This document shows positions 8,177-17,463 of a DNA stretch of 64,000 nt, piece after piece. Below the pieces are notes generated by a model. It was not told where the DNA came from. It worked only from the letters and a program-made list of their open reading frames with translations, and ran no database searches. Position 1 is the stretch's first letter, and every line of letters starts with the position of its first letter. The DNA lies in assembly GCA_900549995.1 (NCBI GenBank), contig URQQ01000018.1, positions 3,009 to 67,008 on the forward strand, written 5' to 3'. Position numbers and translations under genes: made by a program. This DNA comes from an uncultured Lachnospiraceae bacterium. GTDB taxonomy: Bacteria > Bacillota > Clostridia > Lachnospirales > Lachnospiraceae.

Positions 8177-9157
8177 TCAGAGTTCTTTCTTCATCCGTAT
8201 CGTCTCCGCGCCGATTGCAATCAGCAAAATCACGCCCTTTACAAACTGCTGCGCAAAACTCTGCATATTCAATATCATCATCCCGTTCGCAAGAACACCC
8301 ATAATGATACACCCCAGTACCGTACCCGAGATTTTGCCGCTCCCTCCCGCAATACTTGTACCGCCCAGCACAACTGCCGTCACAACATCAAAATCCATAT
8401 TCTCACCAGTGCTCGCCAAACCGACACCTGTCCTGGATGCGTTAATAAATGCCGCCAGACCTGCAAGGAAACCAATGATAATGTAAAGACTTGCCTTATG
8501 CCTTTTTGTCTTAATTCCGGATAAAAACGCACTGTCTTCATTATTTCCAATCGCATAGGTATAGATAGAGAACGCAGACTTATTCTGAATGAACCAGAAA
8601 AAGGCCACAACCACAATCGCGATCAGAACCGGAATTGGGACAATGCCAATATATCCGCGCCCAAGTGTGGTGAATCCCGGCGGCAGCCCAAAAATCGTAT
8701 TGCCGTCACAGATGATAAATGCCAGCCCGCGAATCGCAGTAGACATCCCAATCGTTGCCAGAAGCGGCGGAATATTTACTTTCGTCACCATAATCCCATT
8801 CATGCACCCTATGATTCCTCCAATCAGAATGCTGACAAACACTCCCATTGCAACCGGAAGATGATAGAATTTTATCAGCATAGCAACGGCAACTCCGCAG
8901 AATGCCACCGAAGCACCTACAGAAAGGTCAATTCCGCCGGAAATGATAACCCATGTCATTCCCATGGAAATAATGGTGAGCGTTGAGATCTGAAGCAAAA
9001 TATTCAGCAGATTGTCAACTTTCAGAAATTTATCCGAAGCAACGGAAAAAAATACGCAAAGTACAATAAATACAACGACCGTCCCGAATCCTTTTCCCTT
9101 TAAAATTGCTGCTCCCGCACTCTTATTCCCTGCCATATCTTTTTTAAAACCAGCCAT
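8177..9157 (-). CDS. RbsC-type sugar ABC transporter permease
   Basis: A 326-aa polytopic membrane protein of the branched-chain/ribose permease family. The N terminus is cytoplasmic, and the first membrane helix starts near residue 27. The signature segments ISGGIDLSVGASVAFCG and the later ALGGTS-like AVVLGGTSIAGGSGKISGT are clear. It forms the pore with itself and pairs with the ATPase gene 13 bases upstream. Imports a pentose, hexose or sugar alcohol. Confidence 0.92.
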   Translation of the reverse strand: MAGFKKDMAGNKSAGAAILKGKGFGTVVVFIVLCVFFSVASDKFLKVDNLLNILLQISTLTIISMGMTWVIISGGIDLSVGASVAFCGVAVAMLIKFYHLPVAMGVFVSILIGGIIGCMNGIMVTKVNIPPLLATIGMSTAIRGLAFIICDGNTIFGLPPGFTTLGRGYIGIVPIPVLIAIVVVAFFWFIQNKSAFSIYTYAIGNNEDSAFLSGIKTKRHKASLYIIIGFLAGLAAFINASRTGVGLASTGENMDFDVVTAVVLGGTSIAGGSGKISGTVLGCIIMGVLANGMMILNMQSFAQQFVKGVILLIAIGAETIRMKKEL

Positions 9158-9170
9158 TTCTTCATTCCTC

Positions 9171-10670
9171 CTAACTTAAAAGTTCTTTGTAGATTAATGG
9201 CTCAGAAACATTTTCTCCTTCATATTCGCGGAAGACACTCCCCTGTTTCATCATCAGTATGCGGTCGCACGTCTGTACCAACTCCGTTATTTCCTGGGAA
9301 ATCATAATGACGGTTTTCCCTTCCCTTGCACATTCAAGCAGCATCTGGTAAATTTCAAACTTTGCCCCTACATCGATTCCTTTGGTAGGACAGCTCAGTA
9401 TGATGATATCAGCGTCACTTGCTATCGTTCTGATGATCATGATTTTCTGCTGGTTACCTCCGCTCAGATACCGGATATGCTGGTCGGGTCCCGCTATTTT
9501 CACCTCCATTTTATCTGCATATCTCAGAAATGCTTCTCTCATCTTTTTCCTGTTCAGTATTCTTAACGGCCTGAAAGATTCAAACTTTTTAAGCGCTGTT
9601 ATCATTCCATTTTCTTCTACATTCATTTCCTTATATATTCCATAAGCCCGCCGCTCATCAGAGACATAGGAAACAGATGCTTCCAGCGCATCCTCCGGTG
9701 ACTTGATATCCGCGATGCGGTCATTGATTCGGATCATTCCGCCGCTGATACTTCGTATTCCATAGATGGCTTTGCCAAGTTCAATAGCCCCTGATCCCAT
9801 AAGCCCCAGAATCCCGTATATTTCTCCCCGTTTTACCCGGAACGAAACATCCTTCACCTCTTTTCCGGAGGAAATATGCTCGGCCTCAAAAATATAAGGC
9901 GCATCATAAATTTTTCTGTCATTCAGACGATTCTCAGAGACTTTCTTTCCGACCATCTTTTCAACAACCATTTCTTTCGTCACGCTGCCCACGCTGTCTG
10001 TGAAAACCATCTTTCCATTGAACAGTACGGTTACCGAATCACAAATCTCAAATATTTCTTCCAGATGATGTGATACATAAATCACTGCAATGTTCTGCTT
10101 TTTCAATTTTCGGATCAATTCATAAAGAAGATCAAGCTCTTTTTTCGAAAGGGAGGAGGAAGGCTCGTCCATTATGACTATTTTAGCCTTATGTACCATA
10201 GCTTTTACTGCCGCAACCATCTGCTGGATGACAATCGGCAGATTCTTTACCTTTACACCGCGGGCAGCACTGATATTCATCTCTCTCAGATATCCATCAA
10301 CGACCTCGTTCATTTCTCCCCAGTCCAGCATGCCCCATCGGTTTTTCCTTTCAATTCCGAGAAAAATATTTTCCGCGATCGTAAGCTCCGGCAGAAGGTC
10401 CAATTCCTGATACATCACTGAGATTCCTGCCATAAGGCTCTCCTTCGGAGACGCAAATGCGACAGGCTCTCCCTCCAGATAAACCATTCCGCCATCGCTT
10501 CGTATAGCTCCCGCTATAATTTTTATCATCGTACTTTTGCCGGCACCATTTTCTCCGACCAAAGCCCGTACTTCACCCTTTCTTATGGAAAAATCTATAT
10601 TCTTCAACACAAAATTACCCGAAAAAGCCTTGGATATATTGTCTAATTTTAAAATCTCATCATTTTCCAT
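9171..10670 (-). CDS. RbsA-type sugar ABC transporter ATP-binding protein
   Basis: A 499-aa protein with two fused nucleotide-binding domains. The first has Walker A GENGAGKST (about residues 39-47) and Walker B IVIMDEP. The second has a degenerate P loop (GLMGSGAIELGKA), as is usual for this family, but an intact LSGGNQQK signature near residue 400. It energises uptake through the permease at 8177-9157. The gene lies 14 bases after the binding-protein gene. Confidence 0.93.
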   Translation of the reverse strand: MENDEILKLDNISKAFSGNFVLKNIDFSIRKGEVRALVGENGAGKSTMIKIIAGAIRSDGGMVYLEGEPVAFASPKESLMAGISVMYQELDLLPELTIAENIFLGIERKNRWGMLDWGEMNEVVDGYLREMNISAARGVKVKNLPIVIQQMVAAVKAMVHKAKIVIMDEPSSSLSKKELDLLYELIRKLKKQNIAVIYVSHHLEEIFEICDSVTVLFNGKMVFTDSVGSVTKEMVVEKMVGKKVSENRLNDRKIYDAPYIFEAEHISSGKEVKDVSFRVKRGEIYGILGLMGSGAIELGKAIYGIRSISGGMIRINDRIADIKSPEDALEASVSYVSDERRAYGIYKEMNVEENGMITALKKFESFRPLRILNRKKMREAFLRYADKMEVKIAGPDQHIRYLSGGNQQKIMIIRTIASDADIIILSCPTKGIDVGAKFEIYQMLLECAREGKTVIMISQEITELVQTCDRILMMKQGSVFREYEGENVSEPLIYKELLS

Positions 10671-10684
10671 AAGCTGCTCCTTCT

Positions 10685-11776
10685 CTACTTTTTAAAATCC
10701 AGAGGCTTTTCTCCTATCTTTTCCAGCCATTCATTTTTATTGTTCACATATTCATCCAGATTCTCACGGGTCAGCGCCGTAAATCCCAGGTCAATGATAT
10801 TATAATCCGCATTCTCCGGATCCATCACAAGCTGTACTGCCCCCATCATCATCAGATAACCTAATTCAATCGCTGATTTCTCATATGCAACTTCAAACGC
10901 ATAACCGCCCTTTTTATCCGTCAGTGGTGCATACAGATACGGAAGTATATTGTCTTCTCCTCCGCATCCTGCAATTGCTATATCATCTCTTCCGCTGCTT
11001 TCAATCGCTGCCATCGCCCCAACTGCGTTAGAATCAACTCCGCAGAATACGAAATTCATCTCCGGATTACTCAGAATATAGGTAGACACGATATCCATAG
11101 CCTTCTCTACTTCCATCTTTGCATCCTGCTGCCCAACAATAACTGCCTCCGGCATATTTTCTTTTACATACTCAACAAATGCATCCGGTTTTCTCTGAAA
11201 TGCTTCTGAAGTAGGCGCATCCAGGACAAGAATGTTCGGCGTCTCTCCCGGACGGTTCTCCTTCCACCATTTTACAAACATCTCGCCGCCCAGCAGTCCT
11301 CCATCCCGTTCATCTGTTACCATTCCCATAGTCTCGCCCGGAATATTATTCCCTTCTGTAAGGATGTACGTTCCCTGTTCTTTCATTTCTTCAGCTACAG
11401 GCGCCATCGCTTCCCCATTCAGCGGATATCCGATCCATGCATCAATTCCCTGCTTCATATATGTTTCCGTAATTTCAATTTCCTTATCAATTGATCCCTG
11501 GGGATCCTCAACATGAAGATCAATTTTCACTTCCTGTCCGTTGTATTCAATCGGAAGTCCCCATCCTGCCGCCATCTGCTGCTGGAACGTATGGTCCATC
11601 GTCATAACCACACCCAGTACCTGAATCGGTTCATCAACACCCTTTTTCCCATCAGCCTCTTTCGTTTCCTTCTTCCCTGAATCATTGCTTTCCTTCTCTC
11701 CGCCGCTGCACCCGGGGATTACTGCCAAAGCTGCCGCCAATGTCATTGCCATCACTTTTTTCCACAAATTTTTCAT
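10685..11776 (-). CDS. Sugar-binding lipoprotein of the RbsB type
   Basis: A 363-aa extracellular binding protein. The N terminus is a lipoprotein signal: positive MKNLWKK, a hydrophobic stretch and the lipobox VIPGC (Cys near residue 22), followed by a charged linker. The mature part has the periplasmic-binding-protein-like fold with DAWIGYPLNGEAMAPVA and VFCGVDSNAVGAMAAI segments. The frame extends 29 codons upstream, but the start at 11776 has an AAGGAAGGAAC site and begins the signal peptide. First gene of the catabolic operon ending at 3693. Confidence 0.92.
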   Translation of the reverse strand: MKNLWKKVMAMTLAAALAVIPGCSGGEKESNDSGKKETKEADGKKGVDEPIQVLGVVMTMDHTFQQQMAAGWGLPIEYNGQEVKIDLHVEDPQGSIDKEIEITETYMKQGIDAWIGYPLNGEAMAPVAEEMKEQGTYILTEGNNIPGETMGMVTDERDGGLLGGEMFVKWWKENRPGETPNILVLDAPTSEAFQRKPDAFVEYVKENMPEAVIVGQQDAKMEVEKAMDIVSTYILSNPEMNFVFCGVDSNAVGAMAAIESSGRDDIAIAGCGGEDNILPYLYAPLTDKKGGYAFEVAYEKSAIELGYLMMMGAVQLVMDPENADYNIIDLGFTALTRENLDEYVNNKNEWLEKIGEKPLDFKK

Positions 11777-11970
11777 ACTGTTCCTTCCTTTCTTTGCTTT
11801 TTCGTTCACATAGCTGCATCCATTGCTTTTCCTACCACCACACCTTTTCCCAAATTTTCCCAATTATCTTTTGTAATAACACAGGAATTTCGTTTAAATT
11901 TATTGTTTACTTTGTTTTTTCTTTTACTATTTTTATATATTTCACTGTTTTATTTTATATTGTATAAGCA

Positions 11971-12000
11971 TATATAAACACATTTTCACCCAATTGTCAA
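11971..12000 (-). promoter_or_regulatory. Probable promoter of the sugar-catabolic operon
   Basis: On the minus strand a perfect TTGACA (11995-12000) is followed after 18 bases by TATATA (11971-11976). The leader to the lipoprotein start would be about 190 bases and very AT-rich. The rest of 11777-12087 holds no recognisable gene. Confidence 0.6.
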
Positions 12001-12087
12001 TATAATTCCACGCTTTTTCGTTGTTATTTGTGTGTTTTCTTGTGTTATCCTGTTTTTTATGCATTTCTATGTGGGTTTTTGTTTGGT

Positions 12088-12116
12088 TTGACTACTTTCA
12101 TGAAATAGTATATGAT
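12088..12116 (+). promoter_or_regulatory. Promoter of the DeoR regulator gene
   Basis: TTGACT (12088-12093) and TATGAT (12111-12116) are separated by exactly 17 bases. The region upstream contains two similar stretches (TTTTTCGTTGTTAT at about 12014 and TTTTCTTGTGTTAT at about 12035) that could be operator half-sites for the DeoR protein; this last point is inference. Confidence 0.75.
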
Positions 12117-12182
12117 GAATATCAAGAGGATTAGGAAAGGAGTTGCTGTTGCCACAGAACCGCACACAACAGCAGATGGATT

Positions 12183-12941
12183 ATGTTAGCGCAGGAAAGA
12201 CACAACTACATACTGGAACTACTAAAAAGTAAGCGCACAGTACAGGCTTCACAGTTAATGAAGCTTTTTGATGTCTCCAGCGAGACTGTTCGTCGGGACC
12301 TGGAATATCTGGAAAAAGAAGGACTTTTGCGGCGTGTACATGGAGGTGCCGCCCTTGTAAAAATGGATACCACACAGGGCTTCTTCAAATCACGAATGTC
12401 TACAAACATTGAGTACAAAAAGGAAATTGCACAAAAAGCCCTTGCTTATGTCTCAGAAGGATATTCCATTGCATTGGATTGTTCCACAACAAGCCTCATT
12501 TTCGCCCAGAAACTAAAAGAAGAATTCCATTCCCTCACAATCGTCACCAATTCTAATGAGATTTTAAATATGCTGACCGACATGGGGTCTTACCGCATTA
12601 TATGCTGCGGCGGTATCTTCAATCAGGATGAGCGGGCATGTTTCGGAGATCAGGCAATCAACATGGTGCGGCAGCTCAATCTGGATGTCGCCTTTATCGG
12701 CGTCGGGGGCATCTCTATCAGGGAAAGTTTTACAGAAAATTATTTCGAAGGAGCCGCCATGCTGCGGGCATACCTGAATGCAGCCCAAAAGAAAATTGTA
12801 CTGGCAGACCACACAAAGTTCGACACTGTTACCTTTGTAAAAATATGCGAGCCTGACGAAGTAGACCTGATCATTACAGATTCAGATATTAAACAAAAAA
12901 CATTGGAAAAATACCGGATCAATGGGTTTGAAATTATCTGA
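12183..12941 (+). CDS. DeoR-family transcriptional regulator
   Basis: A 252-aa regulator. The N-terminal winged helix (residues 5-57) has VQASQLMKLFDVSSETVRRDL followed by LLRRVHGGA, the DeoR signature. The C-terminal sugar-phosphate sensor domain has the ISOCOT features DCSTTS and IVTNS, with FIGVGGIS later. It is transcribed away from the sugar operon at 3693-11776 and very likely represses it until a phosphorylated intermediate appears. The ATG at 12183 has no good ribosome site; the AGGAAAGGAG at 12132-12141 is 41 bases upstream and serves a better-placed TTG in another frame (see findings). Confidence 0.92.
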   Translation: MLAQERHNYILELLKSKRTVQASQLMKLFDVSSETVRRDLEYLEKEGLLRRVHGGAALVKMDTTQGFFKSRMSTNIEYKKEIAQKALAYVSEGYSIALDCSTTSLIFAQKLKEEFHSLTIVTNSNEILNMLTDMGSYRIICCGGIFNQDERACFGDQAINMVRQLNLDVAFIGVGGISIRESFTENYFEGAAMLRAYLNAAQKKIVLADHTKFDTVTFVKICEPDEVDLIITDSDIKQKTLEKYRINGFEII

Positions 12942-12977
12942 TATACGAAAGATTACAAAAGGCCGGACAGCTGAAGA

Positions 12978-13038
12978 CAAAAAACAAGTGCCATTCATCT
13001 TTTGCCTGGATGCAAAATAATGAATGACACTTGTTTTT
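12978..13038. terminator. Bidirectional terminator between DeoR and the FtsX-type permease
   Basis: AAAAACAAGTGCCATTCAT on the left pairs with ATGAATGACACTTGTTTTT on the right, with T tracts on both strands. It separates two convergent genes. Confidence 0.85.
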
Positions 13039-13041
13039 ATT

Positions 13042-15027
13042 TTAATGTGAAATACCGCTCATAACTTTACGGGTCAGATAGCACTTCATACACCACGCTG
13101 AAAAAATCTGGATCAGAAGGTAAATGACCACTATAATGCTATAACGCTTCATAAAATCCCCTATTTCAGAAATACTCATATTACGCACCACAAATAGTCG
13201 TATCATAAAAATCGTACATCCCACATAGCTCAGAACCAACGGCAGACTTAATACATTCAGAATCTCTCCTCCAATACTTTTCTTTAACTCTTTATGCCGC
13301 ATTCCCATGCAGTTTAAAAACTCATATCTACGTCTAAAGTCATCCAGTTCCGAAGAAATTTTCATTCCCATAATAAATATACTTCCACCATATAACAAAA
13401 CCATCATAAACACATTAATAGTGACATGTAAAATATTCTCCGCCTTCTTCTGTTCCTTCGTAAGTTCCGCTTCATAAAGCATATTCTCTCCAGGATATTG
13501 AGCCTCATTAGTAATTCCATATTGATCAATATACTGATTCATTTCTTTTGAAAATTCTTTTTGATTTTTTACTGGAATATTCATCATAATCAGCCATACT
13601 GGCTCTTCCTGATCATCAGTCATTTCCTGCCATTTTTCCTCAAAAAATTCATCTGAAAATACAAAAGTATCATCAATCCATCCATTCCCAAAGTATCCAA
13701 AAACTGATTCCCTTCGCATCTCTTTAATTATATAATCTTTTGTATAAAGGTTAAGTGCTGCTCTATCAAACTCATACTCCAGTTTTTCAGTTTTTTTACC
13801 ATAATGAAGCGGGTAACGTTTTCTTTCTGTACGCAAATCCTGCTCAATTCCAATTACCTCATCTGTCCTTGCCTGAGCCACAAAAGCAACCTCTTTCCCG
13901 GTTAAAGAAATGGAATGCTTTGTAATTTTTTCATAGGAATCCTCTGAAATTCCAAAATGTTCCGTCGCCCATATCGTGGTGACACGAAAAACTGGAATAG
14001 AAGACTCCTTCCCATCATATTTTGCAGTCAATATCTTTGCAAATTCTTCATCATCCTGTCTCGCGAACCAGACATAATCATACGGATACCATTTATCCTT
14101 CGGCGTCACTGGTATATTATCAGTAATCTCCACCGCTAAATTTCCCAAAGATATCATTTGAATTGCGAACAACATCAATATAATCATCAAATTACTATTA
14201 TACCGATGATAAAACTGATTCAGGTTGAGCAGTTTTTTGTAATACAGCCCTTCCCTCTTTTTCAAAAAATCTAATGCTATGTTTCCTCCGAAAGTTAAAA
14301 TTAAAAAAACTGCTACAGCACAGACCATTATAGTAATTTCTCCTGACGAATTATATCCGCCATAGCTTGCTAAACCAAACCACATGATCGACACTATAAA
14401 TGAAGCAATCCCTGCTAAGACTCCACAGACTCTCCATTTTCCCTGTATCCGTTTTTCCCTACGCTCATTACTTGAAATAAGGCTGCTGATCCCCCGCTCT
14501 TCTATCATAATACAAATAACAATTACAGATAACAACATGATAGCAGTGCTGACTACAAATGAATATTTATATGTTTCTAACGTGATAAATGTGGAATAAA
14601 TTGATGTGGAATAAAGCTGTGCAATTATATATTTAAAAATCATTGTAATACCGTAACCAAAACCGATCCCTAACGCTACAGATCCTGCCCAACCCAGCCC
14701 AAATTCACTCAACATGGAACACAAAATCATTTTTTTACGCATACCTAAAACCAAAAACATACCATAATCTTTTAACCGTGTCTTAACATAATATCTAACA
14801 GAAAAAACCATAAGGAAAACATTAATAATAACAATAATACCGATAGCTGTCCTTATATATATTGATAAATAATATGCCACAACTCCTTCACGAGACCATG
14901 ACATAAGAATATCCTTCATTCCAAAGGCAGAAAAGATCATTGCAACTGACAGCACTTCACTAAAGAAGAACAAGAGATAATTTCTGAGATTGCTTTTGAA
15001 GTTTTTCAGTATTATTTTACAAATCAT
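13042..15027 (-). CDS. BceB-like FtsX-family ABC permease
   Basis: About 661 aa with roughly ten membrane segments: one near the N terminus, groups around residues 55-80, 110-180 and 200-290, a large extracellular domain (about 305-530) and three or four C-terminal helices. This arrangement, with a ~200-residue extracellular loop, is that of BceB/VraE permeases that protect against peptide antibiotics. No ATPase gene is next to it; a BceA-like ATPase lies at 21636-22394 on the far side of the peptide cluster. The gene follows the CXXX precursor gene by about 145 bases and may provide self-immunity. Start chosen at the ATG of MICKI; two GTG codons lie just upstream. Confidence 0.8.
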   Translation of the reverse strand: MICKIILKNFKSNLRNYLLFFFSEVLSVAMIFSAFGMKDILMSWSREGVVAYYLSIYIRTAIGIIVIINVFLMVFSVRYYVKTRLKDYGMFLVLGMRKKMILCSMLSEFGLGWAGSVALGIGFGYGITMIFKYIIAQLYSTSIYSTFITLETYKYSFVVSTAIMLLSVIVICIMIEERGISSLISSNERREKRIQGKWRVCGVLAGIASFIVSIMWFGLASYGGYNSSGEITIMVCAVAVFLILTFGGNIALDFLKKREGLYYKKLLNLNQFYHRYNSNLMIILMLFAIQMISLGNLAVEITDNIPVTPKDKWYPYDYVWFARQDDEEFAKILTAKYDGKESSIPVFRVTTIWATEHFGISEDSYEKITKHSISLTGKEVAFVAQARTDEVIGIEQDLRTERKRYPLHYGKKTEKLEYEFDRAALNLYTKDYIIKEMRRESVFGYFGNGWIDDTFVFSDEFFEEKWQEMTDDQEEPVWLIMMNIPVKNQKEFSKEMNQYIDQYGITNEAQYPGENMLYEAELTKEQKKAENILHVTINVFMMVLLYGGSIFIMGMKISSELDDFRRRYEFLNCMGMRHKELKKSIGGEILNVLSLPLVLSYVGCTIFMIRLFVVRNMSISEIGDFMKRYSIIVVIYLLIQIFSAWCMKCYLTRKVMSGISH

Positions 15028-15116
15028 ATCCGCCACCACACTTATCTAATATTTTAATATCACTAATTTATGATACATCTTTTTATCTGATACTACTTAA
15101 TTAATAGATTGTATGA

Positions 15117-15163
15117 GGGTATCTCCAAAGCACTAGGAACCTCGTACTATTTAGATATACCCC
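15117..15163 (-). terminator. Imperfect hairpin after the CXXX precursor gene
   Basis: GGGTATCTCC and the matching GATATACCC pair across a centre that itself pairs partly (AGCACTAGG with CCTCGTACT). It lies 9 bases after the precursor stop codon. It could end or stabilise the short precursor mRNA. No clear T tract is seen. Confidence 0.5.
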
Positions 15164-15171
15164 CACAGTAA

Positions 15172-15345
15172 TTATTTGATACCTGTTTCAGACTTCATAG
15201 GCAGCTTCATTGCTCCTCCTGTGCACTCTGAAGTGCACGCATGTGAACAAGTTAATAAACACATACCGCCAAAACATCCACCTCTCGGTGATACTGACTG
15301 ACCTGCCACACTCGTCTTTTTCACTTTATTATCGTATCTTCCCAT
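15172..15345 (-). CDS. CXXX-repeat RiPP precursor peptide
   Basis: A 57-aa peptide too short for routine gene lists. A strong AAGGAGGTG site lies 7 bases before the ATG. The N-terminal half is polar and basic (MGRYDNKVKK, then Ser/Val/Gly-rich) and ends in RGG. Then follow five Cys at residues 24, 29, 33, 37 and 41: after the first, they form a strict every-fourth-residue series, CLLTCSHACTSECTGG. A short tail ending in SETGIK completes it. This spacing is the defining mark of substrates of CXXX-repeat radical SAM maturases, and such a maturase and its accessory protein are encoded just upstream. Probable product: a thioether-crosslinked peptide; the exact linkage is unknown. Confidence 0.88.
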   Translation of the reverse strand: MGRYDNKVKKTSVAGQSVSPRGGCFGGMCLLTCSHACTSECTGGAMKLPMKSETGIK

Positions 15346-15466
15346 ATTTACACCTCCTTCCCTTCTATATCATAATTGCACACGGCAAATTATGTCCGAT
15401 TTATCTTGTATAGCTGGACAATATCCTGTTGGGTCTCTTCTGTCAGTTTTTCCTGAAGTTTGTATA

Positions 15467-17194
15467 TTACTCCGGCTGGATCTGGTTAAATAATTCTTTA
15501 TACTGGCCGCACCCTTCCGACAGCTGGCTGTGTATCCCAGTTCCTACAATATTTCCATCCTCTATGACCATAATCCAATCACTTATTTTCACCAGCTCAG
15601 GCTTATGGCTTATGTTTATAACAATTGAGGTTTGTGCCATTTCTTTAATTACATTACCAATTTCTTGATCGATCTCACCATCCAGATCTGAGGTAACCTC
15701 ATCCAATAAAATCAATGGTTTATCCATAAGAAGAATCCTTGCCAATCCCAATCGCTGTTTTTGTCCGCTTGACAGGCGGATACCGCCCTCCCCAAGAGAT
15801 GTTGCAAACTGATTTTCAAATCCCAGAATATCTTCATATATCCCTACCCGCCTGCATACCTTTTTCATCTGATTTTTATCAGCATCCGGACATCCTATTC
15901 TCAAGTTATTCGCAATCGTATCATTGATGAAAAATGGTTCTTTTGCCATATATGCAGTCTGGCTTCTTATCTGATACACTCCGTAATTTTCAATCCTCTG
16001 GCCGTTAATCTGTATCTCCCCTTCAGCACATCTGTATTGCATTTCCAGGAGCTTTAAAATTGTACTTTTTCCTGACCCATTCTTACCTACGATAGAATAA
16101 AGCCCTGGCCCGTCAATGTTAAAATTCAGGCTATCTATGACCAAACGATCAGTATACCGAAAACTGACATTCTGAAATTTCACTTTGAATATTCCATCTA
16201 AGGGCTCCATTTCAGAATTCTCATCTTCCTCTTCTGCCTCATGAAGCAGCGTATATATCCGCTCATAATTTACATTTATATTTTGTTTGTTCATATTAAT
16301 ATCCATGATTTTTGTGATCGCTTCAACTAATTTCTGCAGGTAAGTGTTAAAGGCCACCATACTGCCAATTGTCATTTTACCCCCGAAGATGATTAATGCA
16401 GAGATAAACAAAATCAATATATCGAACAAATTATTTACGAAACCTCGCAGAAAAGAGACAAGACTTGTCAATTTCGCATTACGCATTATAATATTATAGT
16501 TTTCTTCTAAATATCCCTTATACTTTTTCAAGTACCTTTTTTCTGCCTGAAAGATCTTTATCCCCCGAATATTTGACAACGTCTCTTCAATGAAACTATA
16601 ATATTTATCGTTAAATTTTTTCATCAGTATCTGCATCATCCTGATTCTATTTCGAAACAGGAAATTAATGAAATATGATGTCGGCAGCATTAAAATTGAA
16701 ACGATCGTAAGCGTTCCTGATATCCTGATGATAAAAAACAGTGAAATAGACAAATTAAAAACTATCATGACACTGCTTGTGATCAGATCAATATAGTAAT
16801 CTATGATTGCCTCTGCGTCGAATTCCAGCCTGTTGAGCAGTTCACCTGACTGATACTTATCGAGTTCACAATATTTCAAGACAGCTATTTTACTGAAGAG
16901 CTTTTCCTTAATCTCATTTTCCAGCAAAGTAGTCACCTTCTGCCCTATCAGGCTTTCTAAAATTGACAGACACTGAACAGCCAGCATAATCACAAAGAAA
17001 ATGAATAGATAATTTTTTAATGTCCGCAGTTCTTTATTTGTGATACTGTCTATAATTTTCCCATAGATGTAAGGATTCACACTCTCGGCAACTACTCCTG
17101 CTATAATTACTGCTAACAGCAGAAAAAAGGACGATTTTTTCTTCATGAAAATATCTTTATAAATGGTAGAGGTGTTTCCTTTTTTCTTACTCAT
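15467..17194 (-). CDS. ABC transporter (membrane plus ATPase), probable exporter of the modified peptide
   Basis: About 575 aa, an exporter half-transporter: six membrane segments in residues 20-300, then an ATPase domain with Walker A VGKNGSGKST (about residue 365), signature LSSGQKQR and Walker B LILLDE. There is no N-terminal C39 peptidase domain, so leader removal must use another enzyme. The ATG overlaps the stop of the CXXX accessory gene (ATGAGTAA), so translation is coupled. Upstream GTG in frame is less likely. The gene stands between the maturation genes and the precursor gene. Confidence 0.87.
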   Translation of the reverse strand: MSKKKGNTSTIYKDIFMKKKSSFFLLLAVIIAGVVAESVNPYIYGKIIDSITNKELRTLKNYLFIFFVIMLAVQCLSILESLIGQKVTTLLENEIKEKLFSKIAVLKYCELDKYQSGELLNRLEFDAEAIIDYYIDLITSSVMIVFNLSISLFFIIRISGTLTIVSILMLPTSYFINFLFRNRIRMMQILMKKFNDKYYSFIEETLSNIRGIKIFQAEKRYLKKYKGYLEENYNIIMRNAKLTSLVSFLRGFVNNLFDILILFISALIIFGGKMTIGSMVAFNTYLQKLVEAITKIMDINMNKQNINVNYERIYTLLHEAEEEDENSEMEPLDGIFKVKFQNVSFRYTDRLVIDSLNFNIDGPGLYSIVGKNGSGKSTILKLLEMQYRCAEGEIQINGQRIENYGVYQIRSQTAYMAKEPFFINDTIANNLRIGCPDADKNQMKKVCRRVGIYEDILGFENQFATSLGEGGIRLSSGQKQRLGLARILLMDKPLILLDEVTSDLDGEIDQEIGNVIKEMAQTSIVINISHKPELVKISDWIMVIEDGNIVGTGIHSQLSEGCGQYKELFNQIQPE

Positions 17195-17453
17195 CTGCAA
17201 ATAAATCACAAGTCAGGAAATTAATATTAAGACTCTCTCCTTCCATGATCTCCCACCCATACTTCTCCATGATTCCGCTCCACCAACCCTGGTATTTATC
17301 TAAGATTTCGTCATACTCGTTTTTGCATCTGTCATACATCTCAGAATTTGCTTCAGGCATAATTTCAATTAGATTTTTTAAAGCACAGACTTTTTCATTC
17401 AGTATTTCAATTTCTTCCTCTTCCTGTTTTGTAATCTTTCCTAAAATTCTCAT
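17187..17453 (-). CDS. CXXX-repeat peptide modification system protein
   Basis: An 88-aa protein. It starts MRILGKITKQEEEEIEILNEKV, continues with a helical middle and contains YQGWWSGIMEKYGWE (about residues 54-68). Short start with a GKI/T pattern, a central helix and the WW...KYxWE end match my memory of the small protein family named CXXX repeat peptide modification system protein. Its role is not established; by analogy to other RiPP systems it may present the substrate. GGGGGAGA lies 2 bases before the ATG region. It is 10 bases after the radical SAM gene. Confidence 0.8.
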   Translation of the reverse strand: MRILGKITKQEEEEIEILNEKVCALKNLIEIMPEANSEMYDRCKNEYDEILDKYQGWWSGIMEKYGWEIMEGESLNINFLTCDLFADE

Positions 17454-17463
17454 CTTCTCCCCC

